Shown in pieces: positions 26,118 through 34,982 of a stretch of DNA of 64,000 bases. The DNA is from Haloglomus irregulare. GTDB taxonomy: Archaea > Halobacteriota > Halobacteria > Halobacteriales > Haloarculaceae. The stretch's first letter is position 1. The number at the start of each line of letters is the position of its first letter. The DNA lies in the NCBI RefSeq assembly GCF_007421925.1, contig NZ_QMDX01000001.1:580629-644628 (forward strand). Reading direction: 5' to 3'. The translations under genes and the position numbers were made by a program. A model generated the notes under the pieces. It did no database searches and was not told the DNA's origin. It worked only from the letters and a program-made list of their open reading frames with translations.

Positions 26118-26474
26118 CTACTGCCGGTCCTGGTCTCCGGCAGCGTTCAGGGCGCTGCTCAGGGCGAAGAGTTTCTTGACGACATCGCTGGAGGCTAGCC
26201 GGTATCGGCGTGGCGTCGTGTTCGGCACCTCCTCAATGATGTCGACCTCGAGAAGCAGGTCGGTGTATGTACCGACCGTCTGCCGGGTCACACCAGCGTG
26301 ATCGGCAAGTTCGCTCTTGTTGAACTCCCGGCCAGGGGGAAGATCGAGAATCGCGTCGATGAGGATGGGCACCCTCTCGTGTTGCATCAGGTGGAGGATG
26401 CCGCTCGGGTGTTTGAGCCGGGCTTGCTTGGTGTCCCGGTCCGCTGCGGGGTGCGTCGGGGGCGAGTCGCTCAT
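26118..26474 (-). CDS. Winged-HTH transcriptional regulator, 118 aa
   Basis: ATG at 26474 (MSDSPPTHPAADRDTKQARL). A haloarchaeal winged HTH: HERVPILIDAILDLPPGREF, then the recognition helix ELADHAGVTRQTVGTYTDLL and the wing NTTPRRYRLASSDVVKKLFA. No ligand-binding domain. Placed alone between two toxin-antitoxin pairs. Proteins of this type often sit beside DUF433/DUF5615 or PIN genes, but no partner is evident. Confidence 0.82.
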   Translation of the reverse strand: MSDSPPTHPAADRDTKQARLKHPSGILHLMQHERVPILIDAILDLPPGREFNKSELADHAGVTRQTVGTYTDLLLEVDIIEEVPNTTPRRYRLASSDVVKKLFALSSALNAAGDQDRQ

Positions 26475-26600
26475 GCACCTCCCGTGAACCCCGATGACAA
26501 TAGTAATCCTCACAGGTGGTAACGCTAGTGAACACAAATCTACGAATCCTGCTGGTTCGGACCAGGGGACGCGAACACTCGCGCGTCGTGTTGGAGGCCT

Positions 26601-26945
26601 TCAGAGCCAGTCTTCGCCGACGTATTCGAGCCCATCCAGCTCCTCCTGTGGGTAGGTCGTGGTGACAGCGTGGACGACGTCGGCAACCTGTTTGATGGAG
26701 AGCGTCTCGTCGCCGACGGAGCGTACTGCCCGGTAGTCGTCCTCGTCGATTTTCAGCACGAAATCGTCGTCGTACGTGACGATTACTCGGTCGGTATCGA
26801 GGGAGTACTCGGCGATCGGGCGGTCGGATGTCCCCTTCCCGAGTTCGGGCACGAAATCGACGTGTTCGACATCGTGGCCGTAGTTCTCGAGGCGGTGGAA
26901 CACCTCGTGTTCCACGTTCTCGTCCAGAATGAGCCGGTATGCCAT
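26601..26945 (-). CDS. DUF5615 toxin (Mut7-C/PIN-like), 114 aa
   Basis: ATG at 26945, two bases after the stop of the upstream DUF433 gene. It begins with the DUF5615 signature RLILDENVEHEVFHRLENYG and keeps the acidic pair VIVTYDDDFV. The fold is PIN-like and the Asp residues of LDEN and YDDD are the presumed metal ligands. Together with DUF433 it forms a recognised type II toxin-antitoxin arrangement. A second divergent copy of the pair starts 470 bases away. Confidence 0.88.
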   Translation of the reverse strand: MAYRLILDENVEHEVFHRLENYGHDVEHVDFVPELGKGTSDRPIAEYSLDTDRVIVTYDDDFVLKIDEDDYRAVRSVGDETLSIKQVADVVHAVTTTYPQEELDGLEYVGEDWL

Positions 26946-26947
26946 CC

Positions 26948-27238
26948 TCAATTATCAGGTGGCGTCAGGGACGATCGGTCCTTGGCCTCGGCAACGGCAC
27001 GCTCGTGACGTTCCTCGACCTCGCGCATCTCCGCAGGGTTGTTGTGGTAGTACGCCAGCGCCTCGTAGATGTCGGCGATGTCGAGGTTGTACCGTTCGGC
27101 TACCCGCTCCGGTGCGAGTCCTCGCTGCTCAACTCGAGCATGGACATCCCTGACGGTGACTCGACTTCCCTGGATGTGGGGCTCCTCGTGAATTTCCGAC
27201 TCCGTGCCGGGAACGATTCGAGAAGGCTTCGTAGTCAT
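26948..27238 (-). CDS. DUF433 antitoxin, 96 aa
   Basis: ATG at 27238. DUF433 proteins carry an HTH: here EEPHIQGSRVTVRDVHARVE, then AERYNLDIADIYEALAYYHN, the helix that should contact DNA. It is directly upstream of its DUF5615 partner. The protein at 27,417 on the other strand is its close paralogue (shared GSRVTV, NLDxADxYEALAYYH). The 178 bases between the two starts must hold both promoters. Confidence 0.88.
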   Translation of the reverse strand: MTTKPSRIVPGTESEIHEEPHIQGSRVTVRDVHARVEQRGLAPERVAERYNLDIADIYEALAYYHNNPAEMREVEERHERAVAEAKDRSSLTPPDN

Positions 27239-27416
27239 TGCGTCGACTCAGGTGCTCACACGAGTTGAATCCATTTTTATGGTTCGCTCCGGGTCCTGAC
27301 GGAACAGAACCCCGCCCGGCGTCAATATATCTCCGAGCACGCCGGGATGCGTGCGAGGTGAACGATTCAGACGAGGCGGGGGAGGACTTACGTGCCGCGA
27401 TGCCACATCTCCGGGT

Positions 27417-27695
27417 ATGGCAGTCGCGAAGTCGAAAATCGTCACCGCCGATGAGTCCGAGATTCACGACGAGCCTCACATCGAGGGGAGTCGGGTGACG
27501 GTCCAGCACATCCACGCCCGGGTCGAGGGGCGAGGGCTGCGCCCGGAGACGGTCGCGGAACGGCTGAATCTCGACGTGGCGGACGTGTACGAGGCGCTGG
27601 CCTACTACCACCGCCACCCCGAGGAGATGCGGGAGATCGAGGAGCGGCGCCAGCGGGTCGCTTCGGAGATGGAGACGCTCGAAAAGCCCGAATGA
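27417..27695 (+). CDS. DUF433 antitoxin, second copy, 92 aa
   Basis: ATG at 27417 (MAVAKSKIVTADESEIHDEP). The HTH core GSRVTVQHIHARVEGRGLRP and NLDVADVYEALAYYHRHPEE match the leftward paralogue. The stop overlaps the DUF5615 start by four bases (ATGA). Autorepressor and antitoxin by family. Confidence 0.88.
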   Translation: MAVAKSKIVTADESEIHDEPHIEGSRVTVQHIHARVEGRGLRPETVAERLNLDVADVYEALAYYHRHPEEMREIEERRQRVASEMETLEKPE

Positions 27696-28252
27696 GGTTC
27701 CTCCTCGACGAGAATCTGGAACACGAGGTGTACCACCGGCTGGAGAACTACGGGCACGAGGTACTCCACGTCGAGGTGAGTGGAAGTCTGAACAAGGGCG
27801 ATTCAGATCGGAAACTGGCCGAGCGTTCTCGCGAGGAGGGGTGGGTTATCGTCACCTACGACGACGATTTCTGGACAGACTTCTCAGAGTCCGCGTATGG
27901 GGCGCTCCTGTACTTCCCGGACCAGAGTTTGTCGGCGAAGCAACTGGCCGCTATCCTTCACGAGATATCGACGTACTACGATCAGGAACAACTGGTCGGG
28001 GTTGACTTCCTCCCGCGGCTGAAGCCGTGGGATTCCTCCGTGGGTGATTCGGCTATGCCGAGACCCCGGAGGCAAAGTTCCCCTCGCGGGTACTCCGGTT
28101 TGCGGGCTCCTCTTTGCTCGAATGATCACGGTGTTGCCACCGGTGATCGTCCCACTCGAGGCGTAGCACATCAGCGTGTCCGTTCTCAGGCCTGTTCTGG
28201 CCGGAGACCGCGGGCCGAGCCATCGGCCCTGCTAGCGCAACATCATCACTAA
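27692..28252 (+). CDS. DUF5615 toxin, second copy, with IS-derived C-terminal extension, 186 aa
   Basis: ATG at 27692 inside the antitoxin stop. Residues 1-108 are a complete DUF5615 domain (RFLLDENLEHEVYHRLENYG, VIVTYDDDFWTD). From about residue 110 (LPRLKPWDSSVGDSAMP) the frame runs into the right end of the TnpB element downstream and stays open, by chance, for 75 more residues of Arg/Pro/Ser-rich text. The original stop was lost when the element inserted at the 3' end. The paralogue at 26,601 shows the natural length (114 aa). Whether the extended toxin is active is unknown. Confidence 0.8.
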   Translation: MRFLLDENLEHEVYHRLENYGHEVLHVEVSGSLNKGDSDRKLAERSREEGWVIVTYDDDFWTDFSESAYGALLYFPDQSLSAKQLAAILHEISTYYDQEQLVGVDFLPRLKPWDSSVGDSAMPRPRRQSSPRGYSGLRAPLCSNDHGVATGDRPTRGVAHQRVRSQACSGRRPRAEPSALLAQHHH

Positions 28253-29240
28253 CCACGTCCTGCAGGAAGTTCTCGCTCCCCACCACGTCGCTGTGCCCCT
28301 CGAAACCGCACTCACCGCACTGAAACACGTCGCCGCTCCGCCCCACGTGTTTTTCCTCGCCGCACCGCGGACAGCGACTTGACGTGCCCGCTTCGGACTC
28401 CTCGTGGACGCGAATCCCGCATTCCTCTTCGAGGACTTTGCGCATCCGGCGCCGGAATCGGCCGTGCGCCCAGAACAAGTCCGTCTTCTCGTTCACGGCT
28501 GCACTCCAATGTTTCTCCCGCACGTCGTCGAGCTTGCCGACGTACACCTCGCCCACGTTCCACTCACCGAAGAGACGGGCGAGGTAGCGGACGAGGGCGT
28601 CTTGGGCGTGGTCGCGGTGCGCCTTCCGTTTACTGTACAGGCGTTCGATTAGCTGACTCGTGTACTCGTCGTCGGGGAGTTGGGACTGCAGTTCCGCGAT
28701 GCGCTCGGTGTACTCGTGGAAGCGGTCGAAGAGTGGACGGGCGTGGAAGACGGCTTGGTGGCCAGCGGTCGTCGTGACGGCGACGAAGTTGTTGGCACCG
28801 ACATCCACGGTGGCCACGCACTCCTCGTCGCTGGAGTCTGTGGCCCGTGTTGTGTCGTGCAGGAATGTGACTGGTTGACGTGTCGTGAATGATTCGGTGG
28901 TTCTCTCGTACACAAGTTCTAACCGACCGCCCTTGCCGTCCCATTTCGGGTTGCCTCGGATTGGGACGCGGAGTCGCTGGTTGAGAGGAATGCCGTACTT
29001 CTCTTTCAGTTCGCTGCCCAGTGCGAGTTCGATCCGACTGCGTTCGCCCCATTCAACGGTGTAGGCGTCGTTGCGGATGCATGGCTTGAGGACGCGGTCA
29101 TCGTCTTCCTTCCAGCAGTCGGGGAGACCGGGTTTCTCCGTGCGGTCGTGTTCCGGGTCGTGGTAGTTGTCGAGTTGGGTGTAGAACGCGTTCCATTGCT
29201 CGTCGCACTTGTCGAGCATCTTGTCGGTGATAGCTCGACC
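28005..29240 (-). mobile_element. IS200/IS605-group TnpB element, 5' end deleted
   Basis: A TnpB-only element on the minus strand. Its right end is the hairpin near 28,015-28,045 (CCGCGGCTGAAGCCGTGG), and the guide-RNA-type region would lie between the tnpB stop and this hairpin. The other end is missing: tnpB begins abruptly inside codon text equal to about residue 65 of the full-length paralogue, where a glycosyltransferase frame begins on the other strand. Confidence 0.75.
28053..29240 (-). pseudogene. tnpB: TnpB (RNA-guided nuclease), N-terminally truncated
   Basis: Residues match the 436-aa TnpB at 33,329 from its residue 65 onward: CIRNDAYTVEWGERSRIELA, the RuvC-I motif TVDVGANNFVA, the segment VYVGKLDDVREKHWSAAVNE, the zinc finger CPRCGEEKH...CGECGFEG and the RuvC-III motif HSDVVGSENF. 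About 65 N-terminal residues, including most of the wedge domain, are missing; the open frame continues for a few codons into foreign sequence. As in its paralogue the RuvC-II position reads Gly instead of Glu, with a Glu in ESEAGTSSRCPRCG. Probably inactive because of the truncation. Confidence 0.82.
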
Positions 29241-30224
29241 GATCGAACGCCTGAAATCGCACGCCGACACGGCGCCATCGTCGTCGAGCCGGACGAGCCC
29301 GGCTACGGCTACGCATACCGATATGCCTTCGAGCGTGTCCGCGGGGAGTACGTCGTCATCGGCGACGCGGATACGACCTATGACTTCGAGCAGATTCCAC
29401 GTCTGCTGGAACCGGTCCGGAGCGGTGACGCCGACATCTGCATGGGGAGCCGCCTCGACGGAGAGATCAAGTCCGGCGCGATGCCCCCACTACACCAGTA
29501 TATCGGGAACCCGCTTCTGACGAAGTTCCTCAATACGTTCTACGGTGCTGGCGTGTCCGACGCGCATAGCGGGTTCAGGGTATTCAGCCGGGACGCCCTG
29601 GAGACGTTGGAGGTGGACTCCGATGGCATGGAGTTCGCCAGTGAGCTGATCATGGACGCCGGGGCCCGCGGGCTCGTGATCGAGGAGCGACCGATCGTCT
29701 ATCACGAGCGGGAGGGTGAGGCGACACTCGATAGCTTCCGCGATGGGTGGCGGCATGTCCGGTTCATGCTGGTGAACGCACCGGGATACCTGTTCTCGCT
29801 GCCTGGCCTGGCGATGATGGGGCTCGGTGGACTGCTCATGACGCTCTGTCTGGCTGGCGTGAGTTTGGGGGCGACCTCGTTCGGGCTGCATACGATGGTC
29901 GGCGGGAGTTTACTTACCCTCACCGGCGCTCAGATAGCTGCGTTCGCCGTGTTTGCGACCGTGACGAGTGACCCGATTCAGGCTCCGTCCGATCCAGTGA
30001 CGGACTGGATCGTTGGCCGAGTGCAACTGGAGCATGGAGCAACTGCCGGGCTATTGGTGTTCGGTGTAGGGGCTGCCTACGTGGTGCTGATGGGTGTCCG
30101 CTGGGTTGCGAGTGGATTTACGATGCTTCCCGTACTCATGATCAATATAGCGGCGATGACTGCTGTTGTACTTGGTGTTCAACTGGTGTTCTCGTCGTTC
30201 TTCCTGAGCTCCGTTGCGGAGTGA
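29225..30224 (+). pseudogene. Family 2 glycosyltransferase, N-terminally truncated
   Basis: The frame begins at the TnpB junction with GDSSTDRTPEIARRHGA, which is about residue 35-40 of a GT2 enzyme, so the first beta-strand and the nucleotide-sugar P-loop-like start (VVIPAYNE type) are missing. Kept are the metal-binding DADTTYDFEQI, the acceptor-site text GSRLDGEIKSGAMPPLHQYI and HSGFRVFSRDALETL, and four C-terminal membrane helices starting at PGYLFSLPGLAMMGLGGLLM. This is the layout of dolichyl-phosphate sugar transferases of haloarchaeal N-glycosylation (AglJ/AglD-like). Without the N-terminus it should be inactive. Confidence 0.8.
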
Positions 30225-30629
30225 GGCGGAACTCTGAGAATTCATCCGCATAGTAGCGATTACCGGGATCTGATACATTTGGGCTTATTTGATCAGACCT
30301 CTACTGCTCTCTGGAGGGCTCTTGTACATGGATTTGGATACTCAGCAGGAATCTCTGCAGGGGCATGTGAACAGTCATCCTTCTTTGGATACGGGTAGCA
30401 GCACGCTGTCGACCTGGTTGCATCCGGTAACACGATTTCGTGACCAGTTACCGCTAATCGCGTATATTTTGATATATGGAAATTGATTATAGTCGGATTA
30501 TATGGAGTTTTAATTCACTAGGTATATACCAGCAATAAATCAGACAGCGCATATCATAACAGCCCGATCATCCTACCAAGCGACCAGCAACCCGAAAATT
30601 GATTCCTGAATAAGGTAGTAGAACATGTA
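30225..30629. other. AT-rich intergenic stretch
   Basis: About 400 bases with much lower GC than the surroundings, especially 30,460-30,560 (TTTTGATATATGGAAATTG, ATTATATGGAGTTTTAAT). It lies between two genes of sugar metabolism and probably holds the promoter of the nucleotidyltransferase at 30,630. No protein frame or RNA recognised. AT-rich islands are usual around haloarchaeal glycosylation genes. Confidence 0.4.
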
Positions 30630-31823
30630 ATGAACGTCTCTACTGGTGTTGTTCTCGCAGGTGGAGAGGGACGGCGGCTCAGGCCCCTCACCACCAACCG
30701 GCCGAAGCCACTTCTCCCGGCAGGGAACCGGCCAATCCTTGAACACGTCCTCGATACGCTTCTCGAAATCAATATTCAGCGAATCATCATTGTCGTCGGA
30801 TACCGGCGGAAGCGCATTCAACAACACTTCGGCCCGAGTTACCGCGACACCCCGATCGAATATGTTACGCAGGAGTCTGAACTCGGGAGTGGACATGCCC
30901 TCCTCCAAGCACGTAATCACGTTAGCGGGCCGTTCGTTGTGTTGAACGGAGACCGGATCATCGGTCAGGAGATTCTCGCCGATGTAACTAATACATTCAC
31001 CGAAAGGGGCGTCCCCACGATAGCCGCGATGGAACACCCGGAGGCACATACTTTCGGAGCAGTGACACTCGACAACGGGAGGGTGACTGACCTCGTTGAG
31101 AAACCACAAAGTGGCCAGTATCAGCTGATCAATGCCGGCGTATACGGCCTCACGCTGGATATCTTCGACACGCTCGCTGAGACCCCGATGCACGAGGGCG
31201 AACTCGCGCTTCCCACAACCATCGGGCACCGTATCGAACGGGGCGATCCAGTGTACGGCATCCAGAGGGATGCCCTGTGGACGGACGCAACCTTCCCTTA
31301 GGACCTGATCGACCTCACTCGCAGTGTCCTCGAAACGGCCCGGGTCGACGTACCGGAAATCGACAGCGGACTCTATGTCGCCCCGTCGGCGATCGTCCAC
31401 GAGGATGCTGTCCTCCAACCACCGACCCTCGTCGGACCGAACTGCGAGGTCGGCCCGAAAGCCGTCATCGGCCTGAAGACATCCCTCGGACGGAACGTGA
31501 CGGTCGGCTCGAACACGACCGTCCAACGCTCCATCATCGACGCGGACACGCGAATTGGCGCTGGCTCGACACTCATTGAATGCGTTACAGGCGAGGATGT
31601 CAGCCTCGGACCGAATACGACCGTCCCAGGGGGTCCCGCCGAGGTGACGTTCGAGGGGCATGTGTATCAAAATCGGGACCTCGGGGCGGTCTTCGCTGAC
31701 CGTGTCACCGCCCATGGTGGCACCACGGCGGAGCCGGGGACATTGGTCGGCCCGAACGTCACAATCGACAGTGGCGTCCAGATCAGCGGGTGCGTTCCCA
31801 GTGGTACCAGAAGAACAAGATAG
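30630..31823 (+). pseudogene. Sugar nucleotidyltransferase (AglF/GlmU-like), interrupted by TAG
   Basis: ATG 30630 gives the nucleotidyltransferase signature (VVLAGGEGRRLRPLTTNRPK, then PILEHVLDTLL) and the catalytic text GSGHALLQA and NGDRII. At 31,299-31,301 a TAG stands in DALWTDATFP-stop-DLIDLT; related enzymes have WDLL there, so TGG became TAG. After the stop the same frame continues for 174 codons with left-handed beta-helix hexapeptides (VAPSAIVHEDAVLQPPTLVG) to 31,823. Intact length would be 397 aa, usual for haloarchaeal glucose-1-phosphate thymidylyl/uridylyltransferase-type enzymes. Supplies NDP-sugars for protein glycosylation in this family. Only the catalytic half would now be made. 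Confidence 0.85.
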
Positions 31824-32151
31824 GGAGTCGTTCCGACTCGAAACGCCCGATGTACTCAGACAGTACTGCCTTCTGGAAGAGTATAGAACCTCAAAGGCGA
31901 GAACCACCATACGAACGACTGTTCAACAATCACCTCAGCGGCGATATTGATGTCCCACAGCAATCGGTGAAGTCCTGTCGGAACCCGCTGTATCGATTCG
32001 CGAAGGCCATTCTTCTGCCTGCTCGGCGGCCACGTACATCCCCTGATCAAACCTCCGCTGCCCGTTCTCGACCGCGTTGCACGTCGTCGCCTCGTCCGCG
32101 CGCTCCTATAGGCACGCGATCTCTTCACACGGCTACAACCGTCGAGGTGAC
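31824..32151. other. Intergenic stretch with a possible gene remnant
   Basis: A rightward frame from 31,846 reads MYSDSTAFWKSIEPQRREPP and FNNHLSGDIDVPQQ before its composition turns random near 32,050. It could be the start of a lost gene but matches nothing I know. The rest shows no features. Confidence 0.25.
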
Positions 32152-32358
32152 TCAACTCTCCTCCGTACAATCGTGATCACTGATTCGTTCGGGAAGGCCC
32201 ACCGCTCCGCAACGCGGACAGGTGATCAGTGGGGGCTTCCCGCTCGGCGACAGTTCCGCCAGCGCTGCGGCCACGTGTCGCCTGACATCCGCGTCGCGCG
32301 TGCGAGTGAGCGCTTGGACGAAGTGCATCCGCAACCGCTCTACGTTCACCACGACCAC
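32152..32358 (-). CDS. Small Cys/His protein, 68 aa
   Basis: GTG at 32358. An N-terminal helix rich in Arg (RMHFVQALTRTRDADVRRHV) is followed by a zinc-binding C-terminus (ITCPRCGAVGLPERISDHDC). The 'CPxCGxxGLPxRIxxHxC' text is a compact zinc finger of haloarchaeal small proteins whose function is not known. It is the only frame in this stretch with normal haloarchaeal composition. Confidence 0.5.
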   Translation of the reverse strand: MVVVNVERLRMHFVQALTRTRDADVRRHVAAALAELSPSGKPPLITCPRCGAVGLPERISDHDCTEES

Positions 32359-32582
32359 CCCTTCCGCTCGACGGGGGTCGTTACTTCACTACAGTCGGAT
32401 TGGCGTCCGGTGGACCCCAACTGCAGACGGGTGACCTGTGGGCCTATGCGGGGAGACACTGTGAGGGCAGTCCGTCGGTGATTGGACGCGGCCAACATGG
32501 TCCAGATTCAGCCATCTGCCACGGATAAAATCGCGCAGTCGTCTCGAAATGGGGGGTCGCTCAGCCGAGGGCCGGCCGATAG

Positions 32583-32903
32583 TTGAGTGGCGGCGAAGAC
32601 ACGCAGACACACGACTTCGTCCACATCGACGAGGTCCGAGCGAACCTGCTGGCCGCCACGACCGACGCCGTCGGCGAAGCGTACAACATCGGCACGGGCA
32701 CCGAAACCTCGGTCCTCGACCTCGCCGAAAACATCCAGGAGGCCACCGACACCAACTCGGAGATTATCCACACCAATCCACGGCCGGCCGACATCGACCA
32801 CAGCGTCGCGGACATCTCGAAGGCTCGCGAGCGGCTGGGGTACGAACCACAGGTGTCGCTGCAGGAGGGTATCGCGTCGATGGCTATGGCGGTTGAGAGT
32901 TGA
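32583..32903 (+). pseudogene. 3' fragment of an NAD-dependent sugar epimerase (fragment 1)
   Basis: The frame encodes the last 105 residues of an extended SDR epimerase of the UDP-glucose 4-epimerase type: GGEDTQTHDFVHIDEVRANL, EAYNIGTGTETSVLDLAENI and the C-terminal ADISKARERLGYEPQVSLQE. The Rossmann domain and the YxxxK site are absent and the text before codon 3 is unrelated. There is no normal start. Two more fragments of the same kind lie at 34,983 and 36,481. Confidence 0.82.
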
Positions 32904-32940
32904 ACGACGGCGTCCGTTCGGTTCTGTACCGTCGAAAATG

Positions 32941-33132
32941 CGTTTTCTCGACATCATGTACGCAGACGCCGCGCGGTTCATCCGCGACGCCCTTCGGGAC
33001 GCGGTCGAACCCCCGACGCAGTTGTCCGAGGAGGCCCTCGACCATCTCGCGGAGAGCCGCGAGCAGCGAGAGCAGGGTGAGACGGTGTCGCAGGACGATG
33101 TGAAGGAACGGCTCGGTATCGATGACAGATAG
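32941..33132 (+). CDS. RelB-type antitoxin candidate, 63 aa
   Basis: The start at ATG 32941 (MRFLDIMYADAARFIRDALR) is not certain; the core begins near residue 25. The C-terminal half (LSEEALDHLAESREQREQGE, then TVSQDDVKERLGI) is the typical toxin-wrapping arm of RelB-like haloarchaeal antitoxins. A RelE-type toxin gene without its own natural start lies at 34,675, beyond a TnpB element. I infer the two were adjacent before the insertion. Confidence 0.65.
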   Translation, partial: RFLDIMYADAARFIRDALRDAVEPPTQLSEEALDHLAESREQREQGETVSQDDVKERLGIDDR

Positions 33133-34680
33133 CAAGCGGAAGTCCACCCATGCAGGGGATTCTGAGCGACAGCGGAGCCACGCAGTCCGCGTTGTCTAGC
33201 TCAGTCTGGAGGGTCTCTACGTTCTCCGTCGTCTCCCCGTGCAGGGTTGTTATTAGTGACAGTGCTACCTCCAGCAGACATTCTGAATGGGTGAGAATTT
33301 ATTAGCGATTACGAGGTAAGCAGGCTTGATGCGGCGAACCAACACGTTCGCGGTGCGCCCCCTCTCCGAGCAAGACGAGCGGCTGCTCCGCGAGCTGTTG
33401 GACGCATCTGCCAGCCTGTGGAACGAGCTGAACTACGAGCGCCGCCAGAACTTCTTCGATGGCGATAGTGTCTGGGATACCGCCGACTACCGCAAGCGGT
33501 ACATCGGTGTCCTCGGTTCCGCAACCGCCCAGCAGGTCATCCGCAAAAACAGCGAGGCGTGGCGGTCGTTCTTCGCTGCCCGCGAGGACGGCGAGGACAC
33601 CGCCCCACCCGGCTACTGGGGCAACGAAGACGACGGCAGGGAGTTGCGGACGTACATCCGCAACGACCAGTACACCCTCGAAACCTGCGAGCGGAGCCGA
33701 CTCGAAATCCCCGTTGGCCAAGACCTGAAGGATGAGTTCGGGCTTGGCTACCACGACCGCCTACGGTTAGAGGTCTGTGGCGCTCCGAAGTGGGATGGCG
33801 AACCGGGTCGGTTGGAACTGTATTACGACGAGGTAGACGATACGTTCAGGGCCTTTCAACCTGTCACCGTACCCGATTCTCGACAGGATTCACCAGTAGC
33901 TGATGAGTCGGCTGCCTTGGACGTAGGCGCGAACAACCTCGTCGCCTGTACGACCACGACCGGCCAGCAGTATTGCTACGAGGGCCGTGACTTGTTCGCC
34001 CGTTTCCGCGAAACTACCGAAAAGATCGCCCGCCTGCAGTCGAAACTTCGCGAGGGCCGGTACAGCAGCCGACAGATTCGGCGCCTCTACCGCAAGCGCG
34101 CACGCCGACGCGACCACGCACAGGACGCCTTGGTGCGGAACCTGCTGGAGCGTCTGTACGACGAGGGCGTGGCGAGGGTGTATGTGGGCGACCTCAGCGA
34201 TGTGCTGTCGGAACACTGGTCGGCACGAGTGAACGAGAAAACCCACCAGTTCTGGGCGTATCGCTCGTTCATCGACCGCCTTGGGACGACCGCCGAGGAG
34301 TACGGCATTACGGTTGAAGTGCGGTCGGAAGCGTACACCACTGCGGAGTGTCCAGCGTGTGGTGAGCGCGACGAGACGGTACGTACCGGCGATGTATTCT
34401 GGTGTCCGTGCGGCTATGAAGGACACGCCGACCTCGGTGCCTCGCGGACCTTCCTCGAAGCCCAGGCAGGCACCCACTTCGAAGTCGGGTCGATGGCACG
34501 GCCCGTGCGCCTCACGTGGGACAATCACGAATGGCGGCCTACCACACCCGCCCCGCTACAGCGGACAAATTCCAACGAGGAGCGCACAAACCGGAGTACC
34601 GGCGACGGGAACCTTGCCTCCGTGGGGTCAGTATAGCCATCCCCAGCGGAGGAATCCCGCCTCTTCAGGGGTGGGTGGAT
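33133..34680 (+). mobile_element. IS200/IS605-group TnpB-only element
   Basis: Contains one complete tnpB. The right end is just after the stop: GGAATCCCGCCTCTTCAGGG then GTGGGTGGATGTCAA at about 34,650-34,685, the form of haloarchaeal IS1341-type ends. The left end lies somewhere in 33,133-33,328; an AT-rich stretch at 33,290-33,315 precedes tnpB. No tnpA is present, so movement would need a transposase in trans. The element separates a RelB-like from a RelE-like gene. Confidence 0.72.
33329..34636 (+). CDS. tnpB: TnpB RNA-guided nuclease, Gly in place of the RuvC-II Glu, 435 aa
   Basis: ATG at 33329 ([20 protein letters not shown]). Full-length for the haloarchaeal group. RuvC-I Asp is in DVGANN (residue 198); RuvC-III Asp is in GHADLGAS (368); the zinc finger uses CPAC (341, 344) and CPC (359, 361). 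The RuvC-II position, normally Glu in 'LEDL', reads VYVGDL with Gly at 287. A Glu is available at 334 in [14 protein letters not shown], the place where eukaryotic Fanzor proteins and related TnpBs carry a relocated catalytic Glu. I infer a rearranged but possibly working site. The C-terminal tail past 380 is polar and disordered. The guide RNA should be encoded at the 3' end and right end. Confidence 0.88.
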   Translation: MRRTNTFAVRPLSEQDERLLRELLDASASLWNELNYERRQNFFDGDSVWDTADYRKRYIGVLGSATAQQVIRKNSEAWRSFFAAREDGEDTAPPGYWGNEDDGRELRTYIRNDQYTLETCERSRLEIPVGQDLKDEFGLGYHDRLRLEVCGAPKWDGEPGRLELYYDEVDDTFRAFQPVTVPDSRQDSPVADESAALDVGANNLVACTTTTGQQYCYEGRDLFARFRETTEKIARLQSKLREGRYSSRQIRRLYRKRARRRDHAQDALVRNLLERLYDEGVARVYVGDLSDVLSEHWSARVNEKTHQFWAYRSFIDRLGTTAEEYGITVEVRSEAYTTAECPACGERDETVRTGDVFWCPCGYEGHADLGASRTFLEAQAGTHFEVGSMARPVRLTWDNHEWRPTTPAPLQRTNSNEERTNRSTGDGNLASVGSV

Positions 34681-34944
34681 GTCAATGAGGTCGACTGGAT
34701 ACCGAAAGCACTCGATCTGCTCGACGGCCTCGACAGCGAAGCCCAGGAGCGACTGGTCAAGAAACTCGACGAGGCGAAGGACTGGACCTCCCATCGACTC
34801 GAGAAGCTGACCGGCTATCCGTACTACAAGCTCCGTGCGGGCGACTATCGTGCCATCATCACCTGGGACCGAGACGACGACCGCCTCGTCGTCGAAGCCG
34901 TCGGGCATCGCCGGAATATCTACGACCGCCATCTACCACCCTGA
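34675..34944 (+). CDS. RelE/ParE-type toxin, start donated by the IS right end, 89 aa
   Basis: The body (KALDLLDGLDSEAQERLVKK, then GYPYYKLRAGDYRAIITWDR and VEAVGHRRNIYDR) is a RelE-family toxin with the usual C-terminal RxxIY(D)R. Its frame runs back into the right end of the TnpB element, and the first usable start is the GTG at 34,675 within that end (VDVNEVDW). The natural N-terminus was replaced. RelE toxins cleave mRNA on the ribosome; whether this hybrid is expressed is open, since the promoter with the antitoxin gene is 1.5 kb upstream. Confidence 0.78.
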   Translation: MDVNEVDWIPKALDLLDGLDSEAQERLVKKLDEAKDWTSHRLEKLTGYPYYKLRAGDYRAIITWDRDDDRLVVEAVGHRRNIYDRHLPP

Positions 34945-34982
34945 GTGCGAGCAAGGCCCACAGCGCCACTTCGGTGCTTCCC

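Noticed and set aside
28023-28252. DUF5615 C-terminal extension as a real domain
   Set aside because: The text is the IS right end and the antisense of tnpB; the paralogue lacks it.
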